Positions 53,481 through 63,770 of a DNA stretch of 64,000 nucleotides are shown here, piece after piece. Source of the DNA: Euglena gracilis (Eukaryota; Euglenida; Euglenophyceae; Euglenales); assembly GCA_039621445.1 (NCBI GenBank), contig CP154955.1, positions 34,080,680-34,144,679 on the forward strand. Reading direction: 5' to 3'. The notes below the pieces were generated by a model. That model saw only the letters and a list, made by a program, of their open reading frames with translations, was not told where the DNA came from and ran no database searches. A program made the translations under genes and the position numbers. Position 1 is the stretch's first letter, and the number at the start of each line of letters is the position of its first letter.

Positions 53481-53555
53481 AATGGTCTCGGACTCCCACG
53501 ACAAAGGAAGGGGGAGGAAGGGACCAAGAGGGCGAAGCACAAGAAGATGGTGAGC
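53462..53555 (+). repeat. DIRS A internal complementary region
   Basis: CTCGCAGTGCGGAGCCCGAA and TGGTC are the complement of the left tip (49312-49336). The continuation TCTCGGACTCCCACGACAAA to GATGGTGAG is the complement of the right end (53866-53934). The two share one GAC, so the ICR records the closed-circle junction. Confidence 0.88.
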
Positions 53556-53792
53556 CCATCCCTCCCACCCAAAAAATCAGCAGAAAAAGAAAGACATCCC
53601 AACCAGAAAAGGGACCCCCAACCAAGCAGCCCCAACCACCCACCCAGAAACACAGAAAGAGACCACCATCCCCATCAGGGGGGGGGGGGCCCACCAAGCG
53701 ACCATGGGAGAGGGGGGGGGGGCGGGGCCACGGCGGTTCAGCTTCGCCAAGGTGTCGGAGGAGGCCTCATCATCGCCAACTCCGGCAACAAA

Positions 53793-53934
53793 GGCGCAGT
53801 AAGAAGCACCCCCCGCGCACGCACAAACACACCAGAACAGAACAGCCGGCAAGGAAAGCAGGACCTCACCATCTTCTTGTGCTTCGCCCTCTTGGTCCCT
53901 TCCTCCCCCTTCCTTTGTCGTGGGAGTCCGAGAC
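53793..53934 (+). repeat. DIRS A right inverted terminal repeat and right tip
   Basis: The complement of the left ITR occupies 53793-53888. The outer tip to CCGAGAC (53934) is matched by the ICR. The final GAC is also the first GAC of element C. Confidence 0.85.
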
Positions 53935-54270
53935 GCCTCGGGCTCCGCACTGCCCCCAATTGAGGTCATGTTTGCCGGCTGTTTGGATGTGAATGTTTTT
54001 GGGTAGGTTAGGCCTGTCCCCTTTTGCGCCTTATTTTGCCGGCGTCGGCTTCTATTAATCGCCCTAGCGAAGAGGCACCGGGGCAGTTTATCTCGGCGGA
54101 AGACCCTGGGGGGGGCAAAATCTCTCTACGACGGTATTTTCTGATCGAAGCTGCCGCTCACCTTTTGGCGCGTCAAAAGGCGGTGTCACAAGCTTCGCGG
54201 CGAAGGCTCTTGGGGTACTTTCCAAATGGACGACGGCATGGCGCGCGGTGGCGGTAGAACAACTGAGCGG

Positions 54271-55057
54271 GGGGGGGAGTTCGGTGGGTGAGAGAGCCCC
54301 GCTCTCTCCGTGTCGTCTGTGGCCTGGCAACCCCCGGTCAAGTGACATTGCGGCGTCACCCTTCCGGGACCAATTGGCCTGACACGTCGGGCAGCGTCCT
54401 TTCGGACTCGTCTCTACTGCCCTCCCCGCATGGATAGCAGGGGCGCCCAAGTGACCACACGCCCGAAGGCGTGTGGGTGTCTGGCAGGCCCTTCCGGGGC
54501 CATGTTCCAGGACACTCGTCCACCTTGCTTGGGCGACTTTAGGTGGGCAGGCTCCACCCCGCTGCCGTGAGGTGTCCGGGACTGTGCAGCCTGGCCAGGG
54601 TCGGTGGACTCTGCAGGGCACTGGAGGCTCGCTGGGGCCGGGTTGTTCGTGGCCGCCTGGGCACCCGGACAACCGAGGGGGGCTCGTCATGGCCCCTTGG
54701 GCACCCGTCCTCGGCTGGGGCTCCCTGTCAGCGGCCCCCAGCGCCCCTCGAGACCCCTGACCTCCGGCCGGAGCTGCCCAGCTGCAGGCACCCGCCGGGC
54801 TGCCTGGGCTTCACCTGCCTGACCGGCCGCCCCTCCAGGCCCCCCCGGGGGTTGCCCGGACGGCACTGAAGCCGCTTAGGATCCCTTCAGGGCGGTCGGC
54901 CCACCCCACCCTCCTCCATGCCCACTCGCCGCGTGGAGCAGCGTGTGGGTTTGGGAGGGGTGCGGCCTGCGTTGGCGGCGTGCCTCGACTCCATGGCATG
55001 CCCCCGGGGTACCACCGTGCCACTGAGGCTGGAGGTGCAGGTCCGACTTGGTACCCC
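54271..55057. mobile_element. 787-bp GC-rich insertion with 17-bp target duplication
   Basis: GTAGAACAACTGAGCGG occurs at 54254-54270 and again at 55058-55074, with 787 bp of very GC-rich sequence between. The insert begins with a G run (GGGGGGGAGTTCGG) and ends TTGGTACCCC. A duplication of this length is typical of target-primed retroposition (SINE or LINE) rather than DNA transposons. No poly-A is present; on the minus strand the sequence would end in a C run. No promoter boxes or protein were recognised. Confidence 0.65.
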
Positions 55058-55499
55058 GTAGAACAACTGAGCGGAGAAGCGATGGTTGCGGCCTCGGCCA
55101 AACCCTACCAGGAAGCGTGGCTCTTCTCGCTCGCCATCGCGTGCGAGGTCGAGATGCGGTCGTCGTTTGAGCTGTCCTAAAAGCATGCCCCGGTGGCCTT
55201 CAAGCTCTGTAAAACCTTGCGGCGTGCAGCGGGGATGGACAGGTTCCCCGCCGACACCTCGGGCTCGCACTGTGCCATTTTGAGGCCATGCCTTGCTCGC
55301 CGGCGCTTTGCTGTGTGATTGTTCGCTGCGCTTGGTTAGGAGGTCCCTCTTAGTGCCTTTTTTCGCCGGAGTTGGCTGTTTCCTAAATTGCCCTTCGACA
55401 ACCCAGAAGAAAGGAAAAGGGTTCACGAACGAAGAAGAACCAAGAAAAGAAGTCAATATCAATTCAATATCCAGAAGGACACGAACCAGACGAATATCA

Positions 55500-56820
55500 A
55501 CTCAAAAGTCAATTATCAAAATTCAATTTGGACTGAGCAATGCAGTGGGAAAAGAATTGGAATTACAAGGCCGCGGACGTGCTAGAGCAGTGGCCACAGC
55601 AGCTGGAGAACTTGGAGACGCGGTCGACGCGTGGCAAACCGTGGCCGTTCTTCCCCCCTAGACCCCCACCCCAGAAATTTCCCAGCCCAAACCCCCCCCC
55701 AGTGATGGCCACGGTCCTTGGACCACAGTGGCCAGAAGGCCCAGAAAACAGAAGTCAGACCCAGCCCTTGGTGGGAAAAGAATGGGCCATGGAGGCCCAA
55801 AATGCTGCAGAATTGGACATCCAAAACCCCCAATGCACACAGGAAGGGGCAGAAAAGGTCTGTCAAACCCCCCCAATTCATCCTACACAACAGCCCCTCT
55901 CAGGGGGAAAAGGGGGGGCCACAGTAGCCCCCCAGATTTCGAGTGGGGTTGGAGGTCAAGAAGAATTCAAGGCCTAGAAGACCAACAGAAGGATTATGGA
56001 AAAAGATTTATACATGGAGGCCTTGGAGGCCAGCAGGGTGGACCCACAGTGGCCACCAAGAAGCTAAAGGACATCATCCCCAAGCAGCAGGGTGGACACA
56101 CAGTGGCCTCCAAGAAGCTAAGGGGCATCATCCCCAAGCCGCTGCAGAAATCCCCCGAGGGACCCACGGAGGCCCTCTGCCAAAAAAGGGGGGAAAAGGG
56201 ACCCACAGTGGCCCTTTCAATAACCCAGCCCCAGGAGGAAAAGGGACCCACAGTGACCCTTTTGGAGGGAGGGGCAGGAACCCCTCCTCCATTTATTTCG
56301 CAATTCCCGATCAATCAATCAAGGGGGGGACCCACAGAGGCCCCCCTATGGTATGTAAACCAACCACGTCAACAGGGAGAAGGCCTGATGGGCAAAACAG
56401 GGGCATAAAGCCCTATGGTATGTCTTCCAACGACAAGATCCTCCAGAGAGGTGAGAAGAGAGGGAGAGAGTGCATGCGCATCCCCCCAGAAAACATTTCT
56501 TTTTCCACGGGCCCAAGCCCTAGGGGACCTAGGAGTACAATGTCCAAAACCAGCAGCCCAGCCACCCCCCCTCAATAACCTTATCCAGAAAATAAATGCA
56601 ATGGAGGAAATAACGGGAGACACCCCCCTCCATCAAAGGTTGCAAAAAGGCCAAAAATGTCCATCACCCCCAGCCCAGCCCTCCCAAAATCATCTTATCC
56701 AGGAAATAAATTCCACGGAGGAAAAAAGGGGTGACACCCCCCCTCCATCAAATGTTGCAAAAAAGCTTGAAATGGTGGACAAAAAAATGCCCCCCCAACA
56801 ACATGTCAACTCATCAGGGA
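55500..56820 (+). pseudogene. DIRS B gag-like region (stop and shifts)
   Basis: The frame with ARAVATAAGELGDAVDAW hits TAG at 55659-55661 and resumes with SDGHGPWTTVARRPRKQ, homologous to DGHGPWTTVVRKRRQ in A. A repeat-rich linker follows (GGACCCACAGTGGCC units giving GGPTVATKKL, GGHTVASKKL, GPTVALS), and later two related units VNTPLHQRLQK-like and DTPPPSNVAKK at 56620-56770. Confidence 0.65.
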
Positions 56821-56849
56821 TGGCGTTCAACCCCTCTGGGTGAGCCCAC

Positions 56850-57660
56850 CAAAATTGTCCACCCACACAAAAATCAGAGCAAATTTGAACCTACCACAAG
56901 CAGAAAAAATACTGCTGGATTACGAAAAATCTGGATCCGTAAAGAGTGTGAGGGATTCAACCACCCAGCACCTAATCCCCTGGTTTCTGATTTCAAAACC
57001 AGACGGGGGGGGGGGGGGCAGAAAAAATGGAGATTAATAAGCGACTGCAGGGAATTAAATCAAAGGTTCCAAGAAAAACCTTTCAAGCTGGATCACATCC
57101 AGCACATTTTTCCAGTGTTAGAAAAAGGCCACTGGGCAGCAAAAATAGACCTAAAGGATGCCTATTTCCACATCCCAGTGAGCCAGGCCCTAAGGCCCTT
57201 TCTAAGACATCAGGTGGGGGGGCAGACCTGGGAATTCCAGGCAGGCTGTTTTGGCCTGAATGTAATGCCCCAAATTTTTATGTCAGTAATGAAGACATTC
57301 GAAAATCTGTGGAGGAAAAGGGGCATCCAGGTATTTTTTTTACCTGGACGACATTTTACTGGTGGCCCCAACACAAAACATCTTACAAAATCACCTGAAC
57401 ACAGTTGTCACGGATTAATCAAATCAGGGTTCAAAATCAATGCGAAAAAGTCCACCGTACACCCTACACCCAAATCGTAAATCATCTTGGATTTCAGCTA
57501 AACGTCCAACAGGGAAAATTACAGGTGCCCCCCCCCAGAAAATAAAAACAGAAAAAAATGAGCTGGGGAAAATGGGGGAAAAAGATTACATGTCAAAAAG
57601 GCAACTGGCTGCCATTTTAGGCCACAGAAGATGCAACCTAATTGCCTTGCCCTTTGTAAG
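56850..57660 (+). pseudogene. DIRS B reverse transcriptase (frameshifted)
   Basis: AEKILLDYEKSGSVKS and HLIPWFLISKPD are in one frame. After the G14 run (57005-57018) RLISDCRELNQRF, KIDLKDAYFHI and FQAGCFGLNVMPQIFM follow in another. After the T8 run YLDDILLVAP (57341 on) is in a third, then LIKSGFKINAKKS returns after a missing base near 57415. The RT C-terminal words MSKRQLAAILGHRRCNLIAL and PFVRAFTDALANFLVE complete it. YLDD itself is intact. Confidence 0.8.
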
Positions 57661-57799
57661 GGCCTTTACGGATGCCCTGGCAAATTTTCTGGTGGAAAAC
57701 TCCACAGCCCCCCGGGACTCAAAACACCCCATTTGCCAAAGAATAAAGGACCAATTAAGAGAAAAAAAATTCTGCTGGACACCTGGGGGGGGCAGGCCA

Positions 57800-58620
57800 T
57801 TCCCTCAAAGTGCAACCAGGGATTTGCGCTCAGACAGCAGTACCCATGTCTGGGGGGGCTAAACATTCGAACAGGCAGAATTGTGCAAGAAGTTTGGAGG
57901 GAAATCTCCATTTTGCACATAAATGTCAAAGAATTAAGTGCAGCAATAAGCACAGTTCAATGCATCAGCCAGCCAGGGGAAACTGTGTCTCTATCTGTGG
58001 ACAATCAAGTAATTTACTATTACTTAACAAAGGGGGGGGCAGAAAGGACCCTTTCAATTCCATGCTAAGACCTTTCTTCAAATGGTGCATGGAGCACAAC
58101 ATAAACCTGCAAGTCAAGTGGGTCCCCTCCAATGAATGCCTGGCAGACCCCATAAGCAGGTGGAAAATGGACAGGGGGGATTATTCCCTGGACCCCCAAC
58201 TTTTTTCAATCGCTGAGGCAGCAGTTCAAAAATTACATCAACCTAAGAACAGACCTGTTTGCCTCACCAGGCAACAAAAAACTGCCACAATTTGTGGCCA
58301 GGTGGCCCCACTTGGCAGCCACAGCAGTAGATGTATTACAATGTCCACTGGACAACATGGGGGACCTTTATGCAAACCCCTCCTGGTCTGTAATCCAAAA
58401 ATTTCTCCCCAGACTAAAAAAATTTCAACAGGGCAAAGATTTGATGGTCACCCCATCCTGGGATTCAGCCACACGGTGCCCCCAGTTAATAAAAATAAAA
58501 GTGCCAGGGACCCCCTGCCTGAAAATCACCCCCTACATGGGCATGTTCACCAATTGCAGAGAGGAAAAAATGCCACCCCCCAGGTGGCCCCTGCTTTGCA
58601 TGATTTGCTCAGGCAAATTC
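57800..58620 (+). pseudogene. DIRS B RNase H and methyltransferase-like region
   Basis: DLRSDSSTHVWGG (57825) precedes a G run with a frame change; then HINVKELSAAISTVQ and LSVDNQVIYYYL, then in another frame WVPSNECLADPISRW. The methyltransferase-like part reads ARWPHLAATAVDVL, LYANPSWSVIQKFL (NPSW in place of NPPW) and MFTNCREEKMPPPRW to about 58600. At the position of the stop in element A this copy reads through. Confidence 0.72.
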
Positions 58621-59540
58621 TGGAGGGAAAACAAATAAAAAATACAACCATTAACGATTTCCTTGGAAGAAACCCCAGCTTAAAGCGATATCAAAGCGCT
58701 TTTACGCTTTTATGGGTAATTTTGGACAAAATGGGGGTACCCCCCCCCCTGAAGCCACCACTGACCAAGTGGTTGACGCTTTAATTCAGCTGTTTCAATT
58801 TTCAAAGGCCAAAACCCGCAATGCATACAGTGCTGTGCTTTTAAACCCTGGCTTTGGTGGCCTAAGTTTCCATGCCATGTTGGCACCTTATAAAAGGCTT
58901 TGGAACCAAACCTGGAGAAATATGGTGCATTTTGGGATCCCCTCCTAATCCTCCTGGGGCTGGCACAGCTGGGGCTGGCACAGTCCCCTCCTGCCCTCTG
59001 ATATATGTACGCAACTGCGTACACAACTAATTTTCTGCTCACGAATCCTCTGTTTATACAGGAGTTCGGATTTGTCACAGGTCCAAAGAACCACCAGTGT
59101 GTTGGGGGGGGGGCACCCTACATCAAAATTAAACGTAAAAGTCAAAAACTCCATAAGTGGGAGCGAGTTGTCTCCATTCCCCAATGCCCCCAAATCAGTC
59201 CCTTTCATTTAATGATGGCTTATGTGGCAACAACACGTTTCTTTATGAAACCTGGGGGCCCCCTGTTGATTACGTTAAAACCCCCCTACAAAGCCATTAA
59301 GGCAGATACCATTGCTTCTATCACCAAAAGAATTTTTGACCAAACAGGGGGTACCCCCCCAGGTTTTGGGAGCCCACACCACCAGAGGGGCAGGTTGGTT
59401 TACTTAAAAAATTGGGCCTTTCTGCCCAAGAAGTTTGTGAAATTGGTCAATGGAAGGGGGTGAAGGCTTTCACAGCCCATTATCAACAACTTGGTGCCCA
59501 AGGTGTTTTGGAAGGTGCCCTGGCCCCCCTTTTTTTCAGT
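58620..59540 (+). pseudogene. DIRS B tyrosine recombinase (broken)
   Basis: NDFLGRNPSLKRYQSAF (58653) starts the SAM-like part, then a shift at a C run (58739) to VVDALIQLFQFSKAKTRNAY. ISPFHLMMAYVATTRFF and HHQRGRLVYLKN (the HxxR box, about 59380) follow in another frame, then EVCEIGQWKGVKAFTAHYQQ with the candidate nucleophile Tyr at about 59483. Catalytic words are recognisable, but the frame is interrupted at least three times, and the segment with the first Arg is not clear. Confidence 0.75.
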
Positions 59541-59564
59541 GCACAATCTGGCCTCACAATGGCA

Positions 59565-59660
59565 AAGTGGGGAGCCCGAGGTGTCTCGTACCCCCTCTTG
59601 GCGAGCCGAAAAGGGAGGAAGGGACACCGAGGGCGAAGCACAAAGACATTGTCAGACCCA
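59565..59660 (+). repeat. DIRS B internal complementary region
   Basis: CACAATGGCAAAGTGGGGAG, then CCCGAGGTGTCTCGTACCCC and onward, is the complement of the B right end (59890-59956) joined to the left tip (55253-55285). Confidence 0.85.
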
Positions 59661-59956
59661 CCTCCCCACCCATATACGAGAATTTGTCTTCAAACGCCCT
59701 CGGTCAGAAGATGGGGGCCGGGGAGGGGCGGTGGGAGGGGGGGCGGGGCCAGGGAAAAAGACAGCGCCACGGTCGCCACGCCGGAGACAATGCAGCCAAC
59801 TCCGGCGAGGCGGCACTAAGCGGGACCTCCTAACCCAGCGCAGCGAACAATCACACAACAAAGTGCCGGCGAGCAAGGCACGGCCTCACAATGTCTTTGT
59901 GCTTCACCCTCGGTGTCCCTTCCTCCCTTTTCGGCTTGCCTCGAGGGGGTACGAGA

Positions 59957-60898
59957 AGCTGGAGAACCTGGAGGTGCTGAGATGACGTTGGACGCGACCG
60001 GCCGCGCGGCCAGACGGACGAACGAGGACGAGGCAGAAGAAGAGGAAGAGGAACCCCTGGAGTGGGAAGAGGCCCGCCTCAGCCTGCCGACGGACCTGGA
60101 GAAGGTCTTGCTTCGCCAACAGGCGGGCTCCTTGAGTTTGGACATCCATACCCTTTTTGAAGGGTGCCCAAATTCGACGGGCTGAAAGAGCGACCAGAGG
60201 TGAACAACCGCAGACACGACGCAGGCTCCAAGGTGGACAAGCTGCTGCCGAGCAACCAACAAAGAATTTTGAATTTGCTGAGAATGTATGCATTTATCCA
60301 TGAAAGGGTACAAGCTGACAAGGTGGTGATGAGCCAGCAGTTCTTCTACTTGTTGTTGGAACTGGGCAGGTGGTTGGGGGAAGAACGCAAGAAGGCAAGC
60401 CTCCCACATTCAGTGGAACAGAAGGAGCAGAAGCTGTTCAGTACCGAAAATTTGAAGATTCAACAAGAGGTGGAGAAGATCAACAAGGCCAAAGGAGGCT
60501 TCTTCCACCCTGAAGTTTTTCCAATGCTTCCCCCTCCACCACTGGCCATTCCCAGCAGGGAATGTCGTTTATTTTACTTTCTCCGGGTGCAGGATTCAAG
60601 TTCAAGAAAGGAAAAGGAGGATGGCCAACCTTTGGAAGAGATGGACATGGCAAAGGAAGCTGGAAGAAAGGAGGAAAAGGCAAAGGCAGAGGTAAGCCCT
60701 GCACAGCTGCCTCAGCAGCCTCAGGGAAGGGGAAAACCCCAGAATCCCCCTGCTCAGCACCCACAGTTGGCTGCAGCAGGACCCAAATGGCAGGGCCCAC
60801 AGTGGCCTGGCCAACAACATAGGCCCAAGGGATCCCAGGTCTGTGCACACACAGCAGACACGCACCCCCCCCCATCATTCCAGTGCAGGACAGGGTGA
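59957..60898 (+). pseudogene. DIRS C gag-like region
   Basis: The continuation of C after element B. One frame has an acidic run (NEDEAEEEEEEPLEWEEAR) and LSLPTDLEKVLLRQQAGSLS; the frame changes near 60160 to GSKVDKLLPSNQQRILNLLR, AFIHERVQADKVVMSQQFFY and LLELGRWLGEERKKA, a helical domain of the kind seen in gag proteins. A lysine-rich, then glutamine/proline-rich linker (QLPQQPQGRGKPQNPPAQHP) follows. Part of gag lies left of B (TAWRAVAVEQLSGEAM and AWLFSLAIACEVEM words at 54230-55160). Confidence 0.55.
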
Positions 60899-61029
60899 TC
60901 TTGCAGAAGTGGCCTGGGGGAACACACCCCTACACCAGAGATTGAAGCTCTGCCTACCCTGGTGGGAAGAACATGCCAGCCCACACCATGTCAAGTTGAT
61001 CAGGAGGGGATCACCCCCAGTGGCATCAT

Positions 61030-61800
61030 CCACCCACCCTGTCTATAAAAAAAACAGACAGGGCTCAAATTTGGAGCAGGCCCAAAAGATCTTGAAAGAT
61101 TATCAAAAATCTGTGGTTGTAAAAAAGGTGGAATCAGATGGCACAGCCCATCTGCTTCCTTTGTTCCTCATTTCAAAAGAGGAACCCTTATAGGAAACAA
61201 AATGGAGGTTTATTTCAGATTGCAGGGAAATAAATGCATTCTTCCAGGTAAAAAAAGTTCACCCTGGATCACATGCAGGGCACCTACCACCTTCTCCAAA
61301 AGCGTCACTGGGGGGGCAAAAGTCGATTTAAAAGATGCCCACTTTCATGTTCCCCTGCACGACACTTTAAGGCCTTATCTAGAGCACAGGGTGGGGTACC
61401 AGGTCTGGGAGTATCAGGCAGCCCCCTTTGGGCTAAATATCATGCCCCGGGTTTTTCAGGGCCTAATGGGTGCATTCGAAAAAAGACGGCATCAAAGGGG
61501 AATTCAGGTGTATGTCTACCTATACAACATCTACATAACAGCCCCCAACCCAGCCGCCTTAACAAAGCATCTGAGCCTGGTAGTGGAGGATTTAATTGCC
61601 AGTGGGTTCAAAATCAATCTCAAGAAAAGTCTGCTGCAGCCAAACCAATTGGTTCCCCATTTGGGGTTTCTTATCAACTTTCAGGAAGGAAAGTTGCAAC
61701 TCTCCCCTCAAAAGACAAAAGGGGTCGGAAAAAAACTAGGAAAGTTCATTACAAAAAGCATCATGTCAAAAAGGCAGGTGGCTGCCATTTGAGGAAACAT
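61030..61800 (+). pseudogene. DIRS C reverse transcriptase (catalytic motif lost)
   Basis: AQKILKDYQKSVVVKK and LLPLFLISKEE are followed by a stop and a frame change to KVDLKDAHFHVPLHDTL, EYQAAPFGLNIMPRVFQG, then YVYLYNIYITAP: the YLDD box reads YLYN (61517-61528), removing both metal-binding aspartates. IASGFKINLKKS and HLGFLINFQEGKL follow, then MSKRQVAAI and a stop at about 61790. An RNase H core is absent: the thumb runs into IKNNVNLEVKWVPSGQCLAD, so roughly 450 bp present in A is missing. Confidence 0.78.
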
Positions 61801-62439
61801 CCGGGCAAATCTGCTGGCCCTGCCGTTTTTTAAGGGCCTTCACCACCATGCTCTCCAATTTTCTGGTAGCGCATTCCCAGGGGGGCGAAGAAAAAACCCT
61901 TTAACAAAATTTTGCACTCATTCTTCCACTGGCTGATCAAAAACAATGTCAACCTGGAGGTGAAATGGGTTCCCTCCGGCCAATGCCTGGCAGACCCCCT
62001 CAGCAGGTGGAGACAGGACATGGGGGATTACTTCCTGGCCAAAAAAAATTTAAGCATCTGTTAAAAAATTTTCAGCCCTTCATCACCATCCAGACAGACA
62101 TTTTTGCCTCCCCAGGAAACAAAAAGCCAGCAGATTTGTGTCCAGGTGGCCCAATTGGGAGGCCAAGGCAACAGATGCCCTGCAGTGTCCACTGGAAAAC
62201 CTGGGTGGGCTCTATGCCAACCACCCCAGGTCCACAATTCAAAAAGTCCTGGCCAGGCTGCAGCTTTTTCCCAAAGCAAAAGTTTTGACGGTGGTCCCTT
62301 TCGGGCTTCAGCACCATGGTGGCCCCTATTAAAAAAAGCTGAAGACCACACACACACCATGTGTCAAGGTGAACCATTACCCAGGAATATTCCAAAACTG
62401 TTAGGGAAAAATTGCCACCACACAGGTGACCCCTCCTCT

Positions 62440-63330
62440 GCCTGATCTGCGCAGGTCAATTTTACAGGGGAAAGGAACTCAATTTTCATCCATTGATGAT
62501 TGTATAAGAAAAAAAACCAGTCTGAAAAGATATCACAGTGGCTTTACGCATCTCTGGAACTTTCTTCAACAAGGGGTGGTCCCCCCAACCAAGAATCATC
62601 TGACGAAATTGCAGATGCTGTGGTACAATTGTTCAGAGTTTCCCCTGCACACGCTAGAAATTCCTACTCCGGTGTGTTACTTTTGCCAGGGGTTGGGGAC
62701 AAATTGATGTTTCACCCCCTGCCGACACCATATAAAAAAGCGTGGAATAACAATGTTGAAAAATATGGTGCTTTCTGGCATCTCTGGCCTCTGCTGAGGC
62801 ATCTGGCAGCAGTTGCATTTGATGCACCGAAGAACAACCTGTTATACTTACGTTTACAACTCGTTCGTGTGTTTCGCCTTTTAATGTTGCTCATATCTTC
62901 AGATTTATGAGAAATGAAACGTTGCGCAAGTTTCCGTGTCTCAACTCCTTATGTAAAAAATAGGAGGAAGGGTAAAAAAGTGGCAAAATGGGAGATAATG
63001 GTTTCTTTGCCAGAAATCTCCCAAATCTTCCCCTTTCACCTTCTGAAGGAGTACGTGGCCCTCAGAAGAGACCATTGCCCCCCAGGGGCCTGTGTTTTTG
63101 ACCCTCCAACCCCCCTTAAGGGGCATCATGGCAGACACCATTGCACCTTTAACAAAATATGCCTCAGAAGAATTTGAGACTGATTCTCGTATTGGGGCAC
63201 CCACTCCACCAGGGGGGCAGGAGTCAACCCTGATGAAAGAAAAAATTGGGTCTGAGCTCAGAGTTGGTTTGTGAAATTGGTCAGTGGAAAAGTGTGGAGG
63301 CCTTTTGCTCACACTATCAAAGGTTGGGTG
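62440..63330 (+). pseudogene. DIRS C tyrosine recombinase (broken)
   Basis: SSIDDCIRKKTSLKRYHSGF (62487) matches SSIDTYIKNLGNVKRYDSAF of A. Frame changes follow to EIADAVVQLFRVSPAHARNS and to SLPEISQIFPFHLLKEYVAL; HSTRGAG words are at about 63210 in yet another frame; VCEIGQWKSVEAFCSHYQRL (about 63270-63325) holds the nucleophile Tyr. The stretch from 62820 to 62890 deviates from A. Confidence 0.75.
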
Positions 63331-63414
63331 CCCAAGAAAACTTGGATCACGCTTTACGATTAAATTTTTTTGGCGGACACGCCCCTCACGGGGGGGGGGG
63401 GCACAGTCGACCTC

Positions 63415-63515
63415 ACTTGGGGGAAGTGTGAAGCCCGAGGTGTCTCGCACTTCCCCGAGGCAGACCGAGAGGGGAGGGAGGGGCACCGAGGGCGAAGCAC
63501 AAACACAAAGTGAAC
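63415..63515 (+). repeat. DIRS C internal complementary region
   Basis: AAGCCCGAGGTGTCTCGCAC, then TTCCCCGAGGCAGACCGAGA, is the complement of the right end (63715-63765) joined to the left tip (53932-53960). Its agreement with the left tip at 53932 shows that the outer ends 53932 and 63770 belong to one element. Confidence 0.82.
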
Positions 63516-63770
63516 CCACCCTACCGTCCCAGAAAAAAAAACGATCTTCCGGGGGGGGCTCCAGGAAGGGGTCTCCTCCTAGTAATCGTCCGCACAGGAA
63601 GTACAAGCCAGCAAACTCCGGCAAAATCGCAGAGACTAAAGGAGAAAGGCTTAACCTAACCAAAAACATTCACATTCAAACAGCTGGCAAACAAGTCATG
63701 ACCTCACTTGGTGTTTGTGCTTCGCCCTCTGTGTCCCTTCCTCCCTTCTCGGTCTTCCTCGGGGGAGCAG

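Larger units (their letters stand above)
49312..53934 (+). mobile_element. DIRS retrotransposon A
   Basis: The 4.6-kb element is bounded by GAC trinucleotides (49312-49314 and 53932-53934). Inverted terminal repeats: 49337-49416 pairs with 53793-53880. An internal complementary region at 53462-53555 is the reverse complement of right end plus left end joined through a single GAC. Gene order is gag, RT, RNase H, methyltransferase-like, tyrosine recombinase. ITR plus ICR plus a methyltransferase-like motif point to the DIRS1 group of tyrosine-recombinase retrotransposons, which integrate from a circular intermediate and leave no target duplication. This is the best-preserved copy, with one frameshift (about 51740) and one internal stop (52332-52334). 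Confidence 0.88.
55253..59956 (+). mobile_element. DIRS retrotransposon B, nested in C
   Basis: The left tip GACACCTCGGGCTCGCACTG and the right tip GGGGGTACGAGA agree with its ICR (59565-59660), whose complement reads GGGGGTACGAGACACCTCGG. ITRs: 55285-55355 (CGCCGGCGCTTTGCTGTGTG) pairs with 59805-59885. It interrupts the gag region of C after GCCGAC. Coding has several lesions: a gag stop at 55659, a G14 run at 57005-57018 and a T8 run at 57334-57341 with frame changes, a stop at about 57416, and a further shift near 57855. Clearly inactive. Confidence 0.85.
53932..63770 (+). mobile_element. DIRS retrotransposon C, degraded, with nested insertions
   Basis: The left tip GACGCCTCGGGCTCCGCACT matches the prediction of its own ICR (63420-63510). 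The left ITR (53950-54040; GCCGGCTGTTTGGATGTGAA and TTTTTGGGTAGGTTAGGC) is the complement of 63600-63700. The right end decays after TCTTCCTCGGGGGAG at about 63770, where the unknown host repeat resumes. DIRS element B (55253-59956) and a 787-bp GC-rich sequence (54271-55057) are inserted in it. Coding remnants: gag 54060-55253 and 59957-60898, RT 61030-61800, recombinase 62440-63330. The RNase H core is deleted, and the RT YLDD is replaced. Confidence 0.83.

Noticed and set aside
54473-54869. GC-rich open frames between 54.4 and 54.9 kb
   Set aside because: They lie wholly inside the 787-bp insertion; several frames are open at once and none resembles a known protein.
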